DNA from: Bosea sp. 685
Lineage (GTDB): Bacteria; Pseudomonadota; Alphaproteobacteria; Rhizobiales; Beijerinckiaceae
Reading direction: 5' to 3'
Length of the DNA stretch: 64,000 nucleotides
Assembly: GCF_031884435.1 (NCBI RefSeq)
Contig: NZ_CP134779.1
Location: 3,968,001-4,032,000 of the forward strand
The notes beneath the pieces were generated by a model, which saw nothing but the letters and a program-made list of their open reading frames with translations, searched no databases and was not told where the DNA came from. Positions 25,128 through 33,799 of the stretch are shown one piece after another. Each line of letters opens with the position of its first letter. Within the stretch, counting starts at the first letter, position 1. Both the position numbers and the translations under genes were made by a program.

Positions 25128-26221
25128 TGGCACGCATCGAGCTGCAACAGATCGTCAAGCGCTACGGCACCGTCACCACCGTCCGCGGCATCGACCTCAC
25201 CATCGAGGACGGCGAATTCGTCGTTCTCGTCGGCCCCTCCGGCTGCGGCAAATCGACGACGCTGCGGATGATCGCGGGGCTGGAGCCGATTTCGGGCGGC
25301 ACGCTGCGGATTGGCGGCGAGGTGGTCAATGACCGCGAGCCGAAGCACCGCAACATCGCGATGGTGTTCCAGAACTATGCGATCTACCCGCATCTGACGG
25401 TGGCGCAGAATATCGGCTTCGGGCTCTACACGTCGAAGCTCTCCAAGGCGCAGAAGCAGGCCCGCATCCATGAGACCGCCCGCACGCTCAGCCTCGAACC
25501 TTATCTCGACCGGCGGCCGGCCGCGCTATCGGGCGGGCAGAGGCAGCGCGTCGCCATCGGCCGCGCCATGGTGCGCGATCCCGTGGCCTTCCTGTTCGAC
25601 GAGCCTTTGTCCAATCTCGACGCCCAATTGCGCGGGCAGATGCGCCTGGAAATCAAGCAGTTGCACCAGCGCCTGGGCAGCACGATCGTCTTCGTCACGC
25701 ATGACCAGGTCGAGGCCATGTCGCTGGCCGACCGTATCGTCGTCATGCGCGATGGCGCCATCCTGCAGGTCGGTTCGCCGATGGAGCTCTACAACCGGCC
25801 AGCCGACATCTTCACCGCGCGCTTCATCGGCACGCCCGAGATGAACATGATCGACGCCGTCGCGACGGATGGCGGGCTCGCGCCTGGGGCCAACGGCCCT
25901 GCGGTCGATCTCTCTCGCGTCACCGGGCTGCCGCCGCTCTCGCCCGGCCAGGCCGTGATCCTCGGCATCAGGCCCCACGAGCTGCAGCTGCTGTCGGGGG
26001 GCGAGGCCCCCTTCCCCATCCGCATCGAAGGCAAGGTGCGTGTCTGCGAGCCGCATGGCCCGGAAACCTTCGTGCTGCTGGACCTGCCGCAGGGCAGCGT
26101 GGTGGCGCGCGCGCCAGCGACGGCCTCCTTCAGGCCCGGCGAGACGGTCGCATTCGGAGCCCGGATGGCAGCTTTGCGCCTCTTCGACAAGCAGAGCGGG
26201 ACGCTGATCGGCACCGCCTAG
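25124..26221 (+). CDS. ABC transporter ATPase, MalK/UgpC type
   Basis: The 365-residue ATPase has Walker [12 protein letters not shown]-loop MVFQNYAIYPH, signature LSGGQRQRVAIGRA, Walker B FLFDEPLSNLD, an H-loop VTHDQVEA and a TOBE tail. Its start ATG overlaps the lyase stop (ATGATG; either Met is possible), which indicates coupled translation. It completes the rightward importer operon opened at 20280. Confidence 0.88.
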   Translation: MMARIELQQIVKRYGTVTTVRGIDLTIEDGEFVVLVGPSGCGKSTTLRMIAGLEPISGGTLRIGGEVVNDREPKHRNIAMVFQNYAIYPHLTVAQNIGFGLYTSKLSKAQKQARIHETARTLSLEPYLDRRPAALSGGQRQRVAIGRAMVRDPVAFLFDEPLSNLDAQLRGQMRLEIKQLHQRLGSTIVFVTHDQVEAMSLADRIVVMRDGAILQVGSPMELYNRPADIFTARFIGTPEMNMIDAVATDGGLAPGANGPAVDLSRVTGLPPLSPGQAVILGIRPHELQLLSGGEAPFPIRIEGKVRVCEPHGPETFVLLDLPQGSVVARAPATASFRPGETVAFGARMAALRLFDKQSGTLIGTA

Positions 26222-26318
26222 GCGCATTTTCGGGCGAAGCGGGCACCGGTTCGCCTGAAAATGCGATAGAACAAGGAGCTGGAGCATGTCCGCGTTTCGG
26301 AGAAGCGCGGACATGCCT
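26221..26318. repeat. Intergenic repeat, family C, with terminal hairpin
   Basis: This copy begins with GCATTTTCGGGCGAAG and continues through CACCGGTTCGCCTG and CAAGGAGCTGGAGC. It ends in the inverted repeat GCATGTCCGCG / CGCGGACATGC (26284-26317). It lies immediately after the ATPase gene and may serve as its transcription end. Confidence 0.75.
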
Positions 26319-26319
26319 T

Positions 26320-26415
26320 GGCTGCTCGCAGCATTGACTTCAGCTTGGCGAACGCGTCCTTGACCGGGTTGAATTCGAGATTGTCAGGCGGCAGATGCGA
26401 AAGCATGGCCGCATA
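26320..26415 (-). pseudogene. C-terminal remnant of an IS630-type transposase
   Basis: The minus strand reads a stretch containing MLSHLPPDNLEFNP then VKDAFAKLKSMLRAA, the IS630 block with the catalytic Glu position (usually NP-(I/V)-E-x-x-(F/W)-(A/S)-x-L-K). Here the Glu position reads Lys. Nothing of the rest of the gene is seen nearby, and the frame has no proper start. It lies beside the family C repeat in the roughly 350-bp gap before the sensor kinase. The remainder of that gap (26416-26570) holds nothing recognisable. Confidence 0.6.
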
Positions 26416-26570
26416 TCCACCTTCTGCGTTCAGCGTCGCGCACCGGTCTTGCGGCTTTCGCCGCTGTGCCGCAGCTTGTCTTGACGAACGCCGCTTGCTT
26501 CGGCCGGCGGCCGTCCGAATATGTCGAGGCTCGACCATGCGCACCCCGGCATTTGCCGCAGACCGATGAC

Positions 26571-28046
26571 ATGCTGATGTCTCTGCGCGCCCTGCTGATC
26601 GGGCTCTGGATTCTGATCGTCCTGTCGGCGGCCGCGACCGGCTTCCTCTTCGTTTCGTTCTATCGGGAGACGGCAAGCGTTCAAGCCGGGCGGGCGCAGG
26701 ACAGGCTGGTCTCGGCCTGCCGCGACATCGCCGACCGCTATGCCTTCTTTGCCTCCGGCTGGGGCGGACCGGGCGCGGGCCGGACCGACGAGGAGCTGCG
26801 CCGGCAGTTGACGAATCTCGTCCAGCTCGCGCTCGCCCGCTCTCCGCAGATCGAGGGCGGCATCTGGCGCGAATCCGAGGGGGCGCTCGCCTATGCCTTC
26901 CCGACCTATGAGGGAACGGGCCCGAAGACGGACCTGCCGGCGGCGGAGCTTGCGACGATCGGCGAGGTCAATGCCGCGGCCGCCGCCGCCGGCAAGCCGA
27001 CGACGGTGGAGCGGCGGGGGCAGTCGCAGATTCTCCTCCTGCACGCCTGCCCACTCGGCGGGCCCACTGACGCCACGCTGACCGGCTGGACCATGACGCG
27101 GATCGCGGCCAGCGTCGGGCCGGCCTATGACCGGCTCATGACCGGGTTTGCGGTTCTCGCATTGACGGTGCTCGGCTCCGCGCTCTGGCTGGGCTGGCTC
27201 CTGGTCGCGTGGTCGCGGCGGATCGCGCGGCTGGAGGCTGATCTCGCGGCCGGCCACGATGCCGATCTGCCGCGCCTCGCGCCGACGGGCCTGCCCGAGC
27301 TCGACCGCCTCGTGCAGGCGCTCAATGCCAGCGGAGAGAGGCTGTCCGACGCCCGGCGAAGGGCCACCAGCGCCGAGCGACTGGCGGCGGTCGGCCGCCT
27401 CGTCGCGGGCGTCGCCCACGAGGTCAGGAACCCCGTGGCGGCCATGAGGCTCAAGGCGGAGAACGCTCTCGCCGCGGGCGACGAGCAGCGCCGCAGCGCC
27501 GCGCTCGGCTTCATCCTCGACCAGATCGCCAGGCTCGACCGCCTGCTGCGCGACCTGCTGACGATGAGCCAGCCGCGCGAACCCAGGGCCGAGACGGTCG
27601 ATCTCGCCCGCTTCCTCGCCGGGATCGTCGCCGCCTTCGGCGACCGGGCGGCCGCGGTCGAGGTTAAGCTGATCGACTGGCTCGACCCGGATGCCGCAAC
27701 CGCACCGCCGCCGCGCTTCGATGCCGGGGAGATTGGACGCATCGTCGAGAATCTCATCGGCAACGCCTTGCGGCATACGCCGGCCGGCGGCAGCGTCGAG
27801 CTGACCGCGGCAAGGCGGGGCGAGAATCTCGTGATCGCGGTGCGCGACGACGGGCCCGGCGTGCCGGCCGAGATTCGCGACCGCCTGTTCGAGCCCTTCG
27901 TAACCGGCCACCCGGAGGGTACCGGCCTTGGCTTGGCCATTGCGCGGGAGATCGCCGGCGTGAATCGCGCGACCGTGCGCCTGCTGCCCTCGGATCGGGG
28001 AGCCCATTTCGAGATCGAGCTGCCATGGCACCATCGACCATCCTGA
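26571..28046 (+). CDS. Membrane sensor histidine kinase of an NtrC-type system
   Basis: The 491-residue kinase has a first membrane segment at about 5-27, a periplasmic sensor region and a second segment near 190-210, followed by a HAMP-like linker. HisKA carries the phospho-acceptor in GVAHEVRNPVAAM (about residue 282). The ATPase domain shows NLIGNALRHTP, DDGPGVP and GTGLGLAIA. The start at 26571 places the first membrane helix at the N-terminus. ATG 26577 is an alternative and no strong ribosome site is seen. Its 3' end overlaps the response-regulator start by 22 bp, so the pair is co-expressed. The signal is unknown. Confidence 0.87.
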   Translation: MLMSLRALLIGLWILIVLSAAATGFLFVSFYRETASVQAGRAQDRLVSACRDIADRYAFFASGWGGPGAGRTDEELRRQLTNLVQLALARSPQIEGGIWRESEGALAYAFPTYEGTGPKTDLPAAELATIGEVNAAAAAAGKPTTVERRGQSQILLLHACPLGGPTDATLTGWTMTRIAASVGPAYDRLMTGFAVLALTVLGSALWLGWLLVAWSRRIARLEADLAAGHDADLPRLAPTGLPELDRLVQALNASGERLSDARRRATSAERLAAVGRLVAGVAHEVRNPVAAMRLKAENALAAGDEQRRSAALGFILDQIARLDRLLRDLLTMSQPREPRAETVDLARFLAGIVAAFGDRAAAVEVKLIDWLDPDAATAPPPRFDAGEIGRIVENLIGNALRHTPAGGSVELTAARRGENLVIAVRDDGPGVPAEIRDRLFEPFVTGHPEGTGLGLAIAREIAGVNRATVRLLPSDRGAHFEIELPWHHRPS

Positions 28047-29443
28047 TCGTCGACGACGAGGCCGGCCTGCGGGAGAGCCTGGAAGAGACGGTGCGCGATC
28101 TCGGTTACGAGGCCGCAACCGCCGCATCCGGGCGAAGCGGCCTCGACCGCCTGCGCGCCGAGCCGATCGACGCGGTCCTGCTCGATCTGCGCCTGGGTGG
28201 CGAGATGGACGGCCTTGCGGTTCTCAAGGCGATCCGCGCCCTCCCCGTGCCGCCCCCGGTCACGATCCTGACCGCCTATGCGACGGCGGACAACACCATC
28301 GAGGCGATCCGGCTCGGCGCCTTCGACCATCTCACCAAGCCGATCGGCCGCGCCGAGCTCGCCGACACCCTGATGCGGATGCTCGCCTTGCGGGCGATGG
28401 AGCAGGCGGCTCCGGCTGCTGCGGAGGACGGGCAGGCTGCCTCCCGCTTCACCCTGGTCGGGTTGAGCGAGCCGATGCGGATGGTGCAGAAGGCCATCGG
28501 ACTGGCCGCCGACAGCGACACGACCGTCCTCGTCGTCGGCGAGACCGGCACCGGCAAGGAACTCGTCGCGCGCGCGCTGCACGAACACGGCAGACGCAAA
28601 CCCAGGCCGTTCATCGCCGTCAACTGCGCCGCCATCCCCTCCGACCTGCTCGAATCCGAGCTCTTCGGGCATGTGAAGGGTGCCTTTACCGGTGCGGCAG
28701 CCGACCGGAACGGCGCGTTCCGCGATGCGGATGGCGGCACGCTCTTCCTCGACGAGATCGGCGACATGCCGCCTGCCATGCAGGCCAAGATCCTGCGGGT
28801 GCTGCAGGACAAGATCGTCACGCCGGTCGGAGGGCGCCCGGGCCAGGTCGATGTCCGCATCGTCGCGGCCACGCATCGCAAGCTGCCCGAGCGCGTCGCG
28901 CAGGGCCTCTTCCGCGAGGATCTCTATTACCGGCTGAACGTGCTGGCGATCCCGCTCGCTCCCTTGCGCGAACGGCTCGCCGATATCGTGCCACTGGCCG
29001 AGCATTTCCTGCGCCTGGCAGCGCGTCCAGGCGAGCGCCCGAAACGGATGACGGGCGCGCTGGCGGCGTATCTGCTCTCCCGCCCCTGGCCGGGAAACAT
29101 CCGGGAGCTCAAGAACGCCATCGACCGCGCCGTCGTGCTGGCGCGGGGCGATACGCTCGATGTCGCGGATATGGGCGATGCCGGCATCGAGGCGGGGCCG
29201 GCCCCCTCGCCTGCCGGATGGCTCGATGGCGACCTGCCCACCGCCGTGGCCAGGCTCGAGACCGAGATGATCCGCCGCGCGCTCCTGGCCTGCGCCGGCA
29301 ACCGCACCGAAGCCGCCCGGCGCCTCGGCATCAACCGGCAGCTTCTCTACACCAAGATCGAGCGCTACGGCCTCGACGCCGGCGAGGCGTCCGGATCCCT
29401 GACGGCGGCTGTCAGGAATACGGACGGCCGAGAGCGCGACTGA
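28025..29443 (+). CDS. Sigma-54-dependent response regulator, NtrC family
   Basis: The 472-residue protein has a receiver (D54 in VLLDLRLGG), then an AAA+ domain with Walker A GETGTGKE, the sigma-54-contacting GAFTGA loop (about 219-224), Walker B GGTLFLDEIGD and RPWPGNIRELKN. It ends in a Fis-like helix-turn-helix (NRTEAARRLGINRQLLYTKIERYG). All parts needed to activate sigma-54 promoters are present. It overlaps the kinase gene by 22 bp. A consensus -24/-12 promoter lies 36 bp downstream of its stop, in front of the next gene. A symmetric palindrome within its last codons could be its enhancer site. Confidence 0.92.
   Translation: MAPSTILIVDDEAGLRESLEETVRDLGYEAATAASGRSGLDRLRAEPIDAVLLDLRLGGEMDGLAVLKAIRALPVPPPVTILTAYATADNTIEAIRLGAFDHLTKPIGRAELADTLMRMLALRAMEQAAPAAAEDGQAASRFTLVGLSEPMRMVQKAIGLAADSDTTVLVVGETGTGKELVARALHEHGRRKPRPFIAVNCAAIPSDLLESELFGHVKGAFTGAAADRNGAFRDADGGTLFLDEIGDMPPAMQAKILRVLQDKIVTPVGGRPGQVDVRIVAATHRKLPERVAQGLFREDLYYRLNVLAIPLAPLRERLADIVPLAEHFLRLAARPGERPKRMTGALAAYLLSRPWPGNIRELKNAIDRAVVLARGDTLDVADMGDAGIEAGPAPSPAGWLDGDLPTAVARLETEMIRRALLACAGNRTEAARRLGINRQLLYTKIERYGLDAGEASGSLTAAVRNTDGRERD
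29389..29425. promoter_or_regulatory. Candidate enhancer palindrome for the NtrC-type activator
   Basis: GTCCG (29389-29393) with CGGAC (29421-29425), and CCTGAC (29398-29403) with GTCAGG (29411-29416), share one centre at 29407. That centre is about 98 bp upstream of the predicted start site of the sigma-54 promoter, a normal enhancer distance. The site lies inside the activator's own coding end. It is inferred from symmetry and position only. Confidence 0.45.
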
Positions 29444-29477
29444 TCGACTAAGCCTTTGAAATATAAATACTTGCCCG

Positions 29478-29493
29478 TTGGCACACCGGTTGC
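29478..29493 (+). promoter_or_regulatory. Sigma-54 (RpoN) -24/-12 promoter
   Basis: TTGGCAC, five bases, TTGC: the invariant GG (29480-29481) and GC (29492-29493) are exactly 12 bp apart, matching the RpoN consensus. The start site would be near 29505, with a leader of about 38 nt to the ATG at 29543. Confidence 0.8.
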
Positions 29494-29542
29494 GGATGAA
29501 TTGTCATCCCGCCGGGCAGCCGGCACGACAGCAGGTGAAATC

Positions 29543-30238
29543 ATGACGAACAGAGTTCGCTCGACAGCCGCCGCACTCTTGTTGCTGGGCGGCACGGCAC
29601 TCGGGGCCGCCACCGTCTTCGCACAGGCCCGTGGCGGCCTGGCCTATGACGCCTCCCAGCTTCCACAGACCAAGGGCATCGTGAAGCAGTACACGCTGAG
29701 CCCACGCGGCGAGATCGACGGCCTGCTGCTCACTGATGGAACCGAGGTCAAGCTGCCGCCGCATCTCTCCACCCAGACGGCGTTCGCGCTGCGACCGGGC
29801 GATGCGGTCACCGTCCGCGGCCTCAAGGCGCGGGCCCTGCCGCTGGTCGACGCCGTCTCGGTCACCAACGATGCGACCGGTGCCATGGTGCTCGACCAGG
29901 GCGGCCCGGAGGACCGTTCGGCCGCCTCCGAGGTCATCACGAGCAAGATCGTCGCCGTGCTGCACGGCAAGCGCGGCGAGGTCAACGGCGCGGTTCTCGA
30001 CAACGGCGCCCAATTGCGGTTGCCGCCGCATGAGGCCGAGCGCTTCGCCGACCTTCTCAAGCCCGACCAGACGATCTCGGTTCGCGGCGAAAGCACGAAG
30101 AACGCGCTCGGCACCGTGATCGAGACAACCGCGCTCGGCGCCACGCCCGATCGCCTGGCGCAGCTGGACGCGCGCCGCCCGAAGCCGCCGCGTCCCGATG
30201 ATCGCGCTCCGCCGCCGCCTCCCGGACCGCGCGGCTGA
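29543..30238 (+). CDS. Secreted protein with two tandem OB-fold-like repeats
   Basis: The 231-residue protein has a Sec signal peptide (basic MTNRVRS, core AAALLLLGGTALGAA, cleavage near VFAQA). It then has two copies of one pattern: a strand, RGE(I/V)(D/N)G, LxDGxxxxLPPH, a hydrophobic LxPxxxxxVRG block. The copies lie at about 50-110 and 130-195. A Pro/Arg-rich tail follows (PKPPRPDDRAPPPPPG). I know no function for it. The promoter evidence puts it under the adjacent sigma-54 regulator. The start at 29543 lies at the signal peptide and downstream of the promoter, whereas an ATG at 29456 is upstream of the promoter. Confidence 0.75.
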   Translation: MTNRVRSTAAALLLLGGTALGAATVFAQARGGLAYDASQLPQTKGIVKQYTLSPRGEIDGLLLTDGTEVKLPPHLSTQTAFALRPGDAVTVRGLKARALPLVDAVSVTNDATGAMVLDQGGPEDRSAASEVITSKIVAVLHGKRGEVNGAVLDNGAQLRLPPHEAERFADLLKPDQTISVRGESTKNALGTVIETTALGATPDRLAQLDARRPKPPRPDDRAPPPPPGPRG

Positions 30239-30300
30239 GCTTCCAGAACGCGCCGGCCGCCGTCTCCCGACGCGGCCGGCATCCCAGACAGGATTTTCCA

Positions 30301-30759
30301 ATGCCCCATCAGGATATTCATCTGCGTGGCACGGTGCGTGATCTTTTCGCTCACCGCTTCACCCTCGAAACCGACCAAGGCCTGCTATTGGCCGACCTCA
30401 CTCCCGAAGGTCAGGGTCTGATCAGCCTCGCCTGCGGCGACAGCATCGCGATCGCAGGCGAACGCAAGCCTTCCGAGATCAAGGTTCGCCAGCTGACGCG
30501 CGGCGAAACCACGATCGAGATCGCGCCCAAGCCGAAGCCCGAACCCAAGCCCGGCAAGCATGATGGCCCCGAGGCGCAGGCCGATCCTGCCAGGGCGGTC
30601 GATGCGGTGCGCCAGGCCGGGTTCGAGCCGGATGGCGCGCCGCGCCGCAAGCCGAAGCATTTCGAGATCGATGCGGCCAAGGATGGCAGGCGCTTCGAAA
30701 TGCACGTCACTTTCGCCGGCGAGGTGCGGCATGCGAAGCCGCTCCTCGGCGTCGATTGA
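30301..30759 (+). CDS. Hypothetical protein, OB-like N-terminus and basic linker
   Basis: The 152-residue protein has no signal peptide. Residues about 5-65 (LRGTVRDLFAHRFTLETDQG, then LLADLTPEG and GDSIAIAGE) resemble the OB-like repeats of the preceding secreted protein. A Lys/Pro linker (KPKPEPKPG) follows, then a C-terminal beta-rich segment (HFEIDAAKDG and RRFEMHVTFAGEV) reminiscent of PepSY domains, though I would not name it. It lies 62 bp after the secreted gene with an AGGA before its ATG, so it is probably in the same sigma-54 transcript. Function is unknown. Confidence 0.65.
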   Translation: MPHQDIHLRGTVRDLFAHRFTLETDQGLLLADLTPEGQGLISLACGDSIAIAGERKPSEIKVRQLTRGETTIEIAPKPKPEPKPGKHDGPEAQADPARAVDAVRQAGFEPDGAPRRKPKHFEIDAAKDGRRFEMHVTFAGEVRHAKPLLGVD

Positions 30760-31001
30760 CGCAAGGGCAGAATTTCGCGGAGCCGGCGGGAACCGCCGCA
30801 CGCTCCGCGGGTTTGAAGCCGTGGTCACGTCGGGGCTCCCCTTGCGGAATTCCCGACGCGATCCCCTTCCCGGCTCGATCGTCAGCGCGCTGCGGCGCGC
30901 CCGCCGAACCAGGCCTTCGCACCAGATCCACGCCATGACCCTGTCCGGCGCATGCCGGACGTCTTCTCCACCTGTCCACCTCCTTGCCGCGAGACGCTGC
31001 C

Positions 31002-32318
31002 ATGCCCACGCAAAGCCAATCAGGCGCCTCAGCTAAACCGGGCGAGCGCGCGCCGTCCCGGCGGGCGCTTCTCGGCCTGGACGCCCTGAACTTCTTCCTC
31101 GCCGATGTGCGCGACGGGTTGGGGCCTTATCTCGCCATCTATCTGATCGCGGTGCGCGGCCCGGAGCAGGGCTGGAACGAGGCGACGGTCGGCCTCGTCA
31201 TGAGTATCGCCGGCATTGTCGGCCTGATCGCACAGACCCCGGCCGGAGCGTTGATCGACAGGGGCCGTCATAAGCCGGCGATCGTCATCGCCTCCGCGAT
31301 CGCGGTGACGCTGTCGTGCCTGACGCTTCCCTTCATCAGCAATTTCTACCTGGTCGCCGGGACGCAATCGATCGCCGCGATCGCGGGCGCGATCTTCCCG
31401 CCGGCACTGGCCGCGATCACGCTCGGCCTCGTGGGGCCGAAGATGTTCTCCAGGCGCATCGGCCGCAACGAGGCCTTCAACCATCTCGGCAACGCGGGCT
31501 CGGCCGCGATCGCCGGCGCGACCGCCTATTTCTTCGGGCCGATCGTGGTGTTCTGGCTCATGGCCGTGCTCGCGGTCTTCAGCATCGGCGCCATGTTGAT
31601 GGTCCCGGAAAAGGAGATCGACGACGATCTCGCGCGCGGCCTCGACGAGGCTGTCGACGAGGAGAAGCCGTCCGGGCTCAAGGCGCTGCTGCACAACCGC
31701 CATCTGATGCTGTTTGCGCTGCTTTGCGCCATCTTCCACCTCTCCAACGCCGCGATGCTCACCTCCGTCGGCCAGTTGCTCACCCGCGTCGCCGGCAAGG
31801 AACAGGCGACCTCGCTGATCGCGGCCTGCATCGTGGCGGCGCAATGCGTCATGGTGCCGATGGCGATCATGGTCGGCGCCAAGGTCGATGCCTGGGGCCG
31901 AAAGCCGATCTTCCTCGTCGCCTTCGGCGTGCTGGCGCTGCGCGGCGCACTCTATGTCGTCTCGGACAACCCGTTCTGGCTGGTGGCCGTGCAGGCGCTC
32001 GACGGCGTCGGCGCCGGAATCTTCGGCGCGCTGTTTCCCATCGTGGTGGCGGACCTGACGCGAGGCACCGGCCGCTTCAACGTCTCGCAGGGCGCCGTCG
32101 CGACGGTCCAGGGCGTGGGGGCCTCGATCTCCGCTTCGCTGGCAGGCGTGATCATCGTCACCGCCGGCTATTCCACAGCCTTCGTCACGCTCGCCGCAAT
32201 CGCGGCCTGCGGCCTCGTCCTCTATCTCCTGGCCATGCCGGAGACCCGCGGATATGAGCCGCCGACCGACCACGGCGCCGCCGCGGCGCGCGCGCCCGCG
32301 AACGAGAAAATGGCCTGA
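31002..32318 (+). CDS. Major facilitator superfamily transporter
   Basis: The 438-residue protein has about 12 predicted membrane segments with a cytoplasmic loop rich in acidic residues in the middle (KEIDDDLARGLDEAVDEEK). The loop after helix 2 carries the MFS motif A-like GALIDRGRHK, and a related motif appears near VDAWGRKP. The N-terminus FFLADVRDGLGPYLAIYL resembles MFS proteins annotated as drug or unknown-substrate exporters in Hyphomicrobiales. ATG 31002 is used rather than 30984, although neither has a strong ribosome site. The 242-bp gap before it holds no gene I can support. The anion-transporter gene starts 5 nt after its stop. Confidence 0.82.
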   Translation: MPTQSQSGASAKPGERAPSRRALLGLDALNFFLADVRDGLGPYLAIYLIAVRGPEQGWNEATVGLVMSIAGIVGLIAQTPAGALIDRGRHKPAIVIASAIAVTLSCLTLPFISNFYLVAGTQSIAAIAGAIFPPALAAITLGLVGPKMFSRRIGRNEAFNHLGNAGSAAIAGATAYFFGPIVVFWLMAVLAVFSIGAMLMVPEKEIDDDLARGLDEAVDEEKPSGLKALLHNRHLMLFALLCAIFHLSNAAMLTSVGQLLTRVAGKEQATSLIAACIVAAQCVMVPMAIMVGAKVDAWGRKPIFLVAFGVLALRGALYVVSDNPFWLVAVQALDGVGAGIFGALFPIVVADLTRGTGRFNVSQGAVATVQGVGASISASLAGVIIVTAGYSTAFVTLAAIAACGLVLYLLAMPETRGYEPPTDHGAAAARAPANEKMA

Positions 32319-32323
32319 TCGGC

Positions 32324-33556
32324 ATGACCGGCTGGGGCCTCAACGCGACGCAGATCCTCGCGATCGCGATCTTCCTTGCGACCTATGTCGCCATTGCGAT
32401 CGGCCGGATGCCTGGCCTGCGCGTCGACCGGGCCGGCGCGGCCCTGATCGGCGCCACGCTCATGGTCGGCTGCGGTGTGCTCTCATTGGAGGACGCCTAT
32501 CGGGCGATCGATCTCGACACCATCACGCTGCTGCTCGGCATGATGATCGTGGTCGCCAATCTGCGGCTCTCGGGCTTCTTCCGCATGGTAACCGGCTGGG
32601 CCGCAGGCCGGGCGCGGCATCCGGTGCTGCTGCTGTCGGTCGTGGTGATAACGACCGGCGTGCTCTCCGCCTTCCTCGTCAACGACGCGATCTGCCTGGT
32701 GATGGCACCGATCGTCATCACGCTGACCCGCGCGCTCGAGCGCAACCCGGTGCCCTATCTCATCGCGGTGGCGCTCGCCTCGAATGTCGGCTCGACGGCG
32801 ACGATCACCGGCAACCCCCAGAACATGATCATCGGCAATCTCTCGGGCATCTCCTACGGCGCCTTCACCGGCGCGCTGCTGCCGATCGCGGCGCTGGGCC
32901 TGCTGGTGACGATCCTGCTCGTGCTCCTGCTCAATCCGCGCGAATACATGACGCGGCAGGCGCTGCGGAGCGTCACCGTTCCGGCTCACTATCACGGCTG
33001 GCTTGCGACGAAGGCAGCGCTGGTTTCGGTGGCGATGATCGCCCTGTTCTTCCTCGGTCAGCCCGTCGCCAAGGTGGCGATCTGCGCAGCGGCGCTGCTG
33101 CTGCTCACCCGCAGGATCGAGCCCCGCAAGGTCTATGCCGAGATCGACGGGCCGCTGCTGCTGATGTTCGCCGGGCTGTTCATCGTGGTGCGGGGGCTCG
33201 AACACGCGGTGCTGACGCCTGACCTGCTGGCGCAGGCCGCCCGTCTCGACCTCGGCAACGTGGCCGCGCTGACGGCGGTCACAGCGGTCCTCTCGAACCT
33301 CGTCAGCAATGTCCCGGCCGTGCTGGTGCTGAAGCCCTTCGTCGAGCATCTGCAAGATCCCCGGCGCGCCTGGCTCGTCGTGGCAATGGCCTCGACGCTC
33401 GCGGGCAACTTCACGCTGCTGGGTTCGGTCGCCAACCTGATCGTCGCCGAGCGCGCCGCCAAGGACGGGATCGCGATCGATTTCTGGACCTATTTCAAGG
33501 TCGGAGCGCCGCTGACACTGGCGACGCTGGCGATCGGCATCTTCCTGATGCGCTGA
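32324..33556 (+). CDS. ArsB/NhaD-type (SLC13-like) ion transporter
   Basis: The 410-residue membrane protein has about ten to eleven segments. Two pseudo-symmetric motifs fit the ion transporter superfamily: NDAICLVMAPIVI with STATITGNPQNMIIG, and SNVPAVLVLKPF with GNFTLLGSVANLIV. Members include arsenite pumps, Na/H antiporters and dicarboxylate carriers, so the substrate is undecided. No arsenic genes lie nearby. It follows the MFS gene by 5 nt, implying a shared transcript. Confidence 0.82.
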   Translation: MTGWGLNATQILAIAIFLATYVAIAIGRMPGLRVDRAGAALIGATLMVGCGVLSLEDAYRAIDLDTITLLLGMMIVVANLRLSGFFRMVTGWAAGRARHPVLLLSVVVITTGVLSAFLVNDAICLVMAPIVITLTRALERNPVPYLIAVALASNVGSTATITGNPQNMIIGNLSGISYGAFTGALLPIAALGLLVTILLVLLLNPREYMTRQALRSVTVPAHYHGWLATKAALVSVAMIALFFLGQPVAKVAICAAALLLLTRRIEPRKVYAEIDGPLLLMFAGLFIVVRGLEHAVLTPDLLAQAARLDLGNVAALTAVTAVLSNLVSNVPAVLVLKPFVEHLQDPRRAWLVVAMASTLAGNFTLLGSVANLIVAERAAKDGIAIDFWTYFKVGAPLTLATLAIGIFLMR

Positions 33557-33588
33557 ATTCGAACGCTGCCAAATTCGAGCGCTGCCAA
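33557..33588 (+). repeat. Tandem 16-bp duplication after the transporter gene
   Basis: ATTCGAACGCTGCCAA is followed directly by ATTCGAGCGCTGCCAA, one mismatch. Directly after it, TTTCGGGCGAAGTGGGC (about 33595-33611) looks like a broken family C repeat. The rest of the gap to 33799 shows nothing clear. Confidence 0.6.
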
Positions 33589-33799
33589 GAGGCTTTCGGG
33601 CGAAGTGGGCGCGACGGCCAAGATTCGAAGGTTCGAAGGGCATCCAGGCCCCGCTCGCGCCGCCCGGGTTCAAGCTCGGGCCGGTCGCGCCGAGCGCCTC
33701 GGGTCAGCCGCCCGCCACAGATTGCGAACAGAGATTCATTCAAAAAACAGGTCTTTAGGCGTAGGCGGGTCACGCTCTCGCTTCGCTTTCGGTCAGACG

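Noticed and set aside
26430..29005. Two long minus-strand frames opposite the sensor kinase and activator
   Set aside because: Both are GC-driven shadows of genes with clear HisKA and AAA+ motifs.
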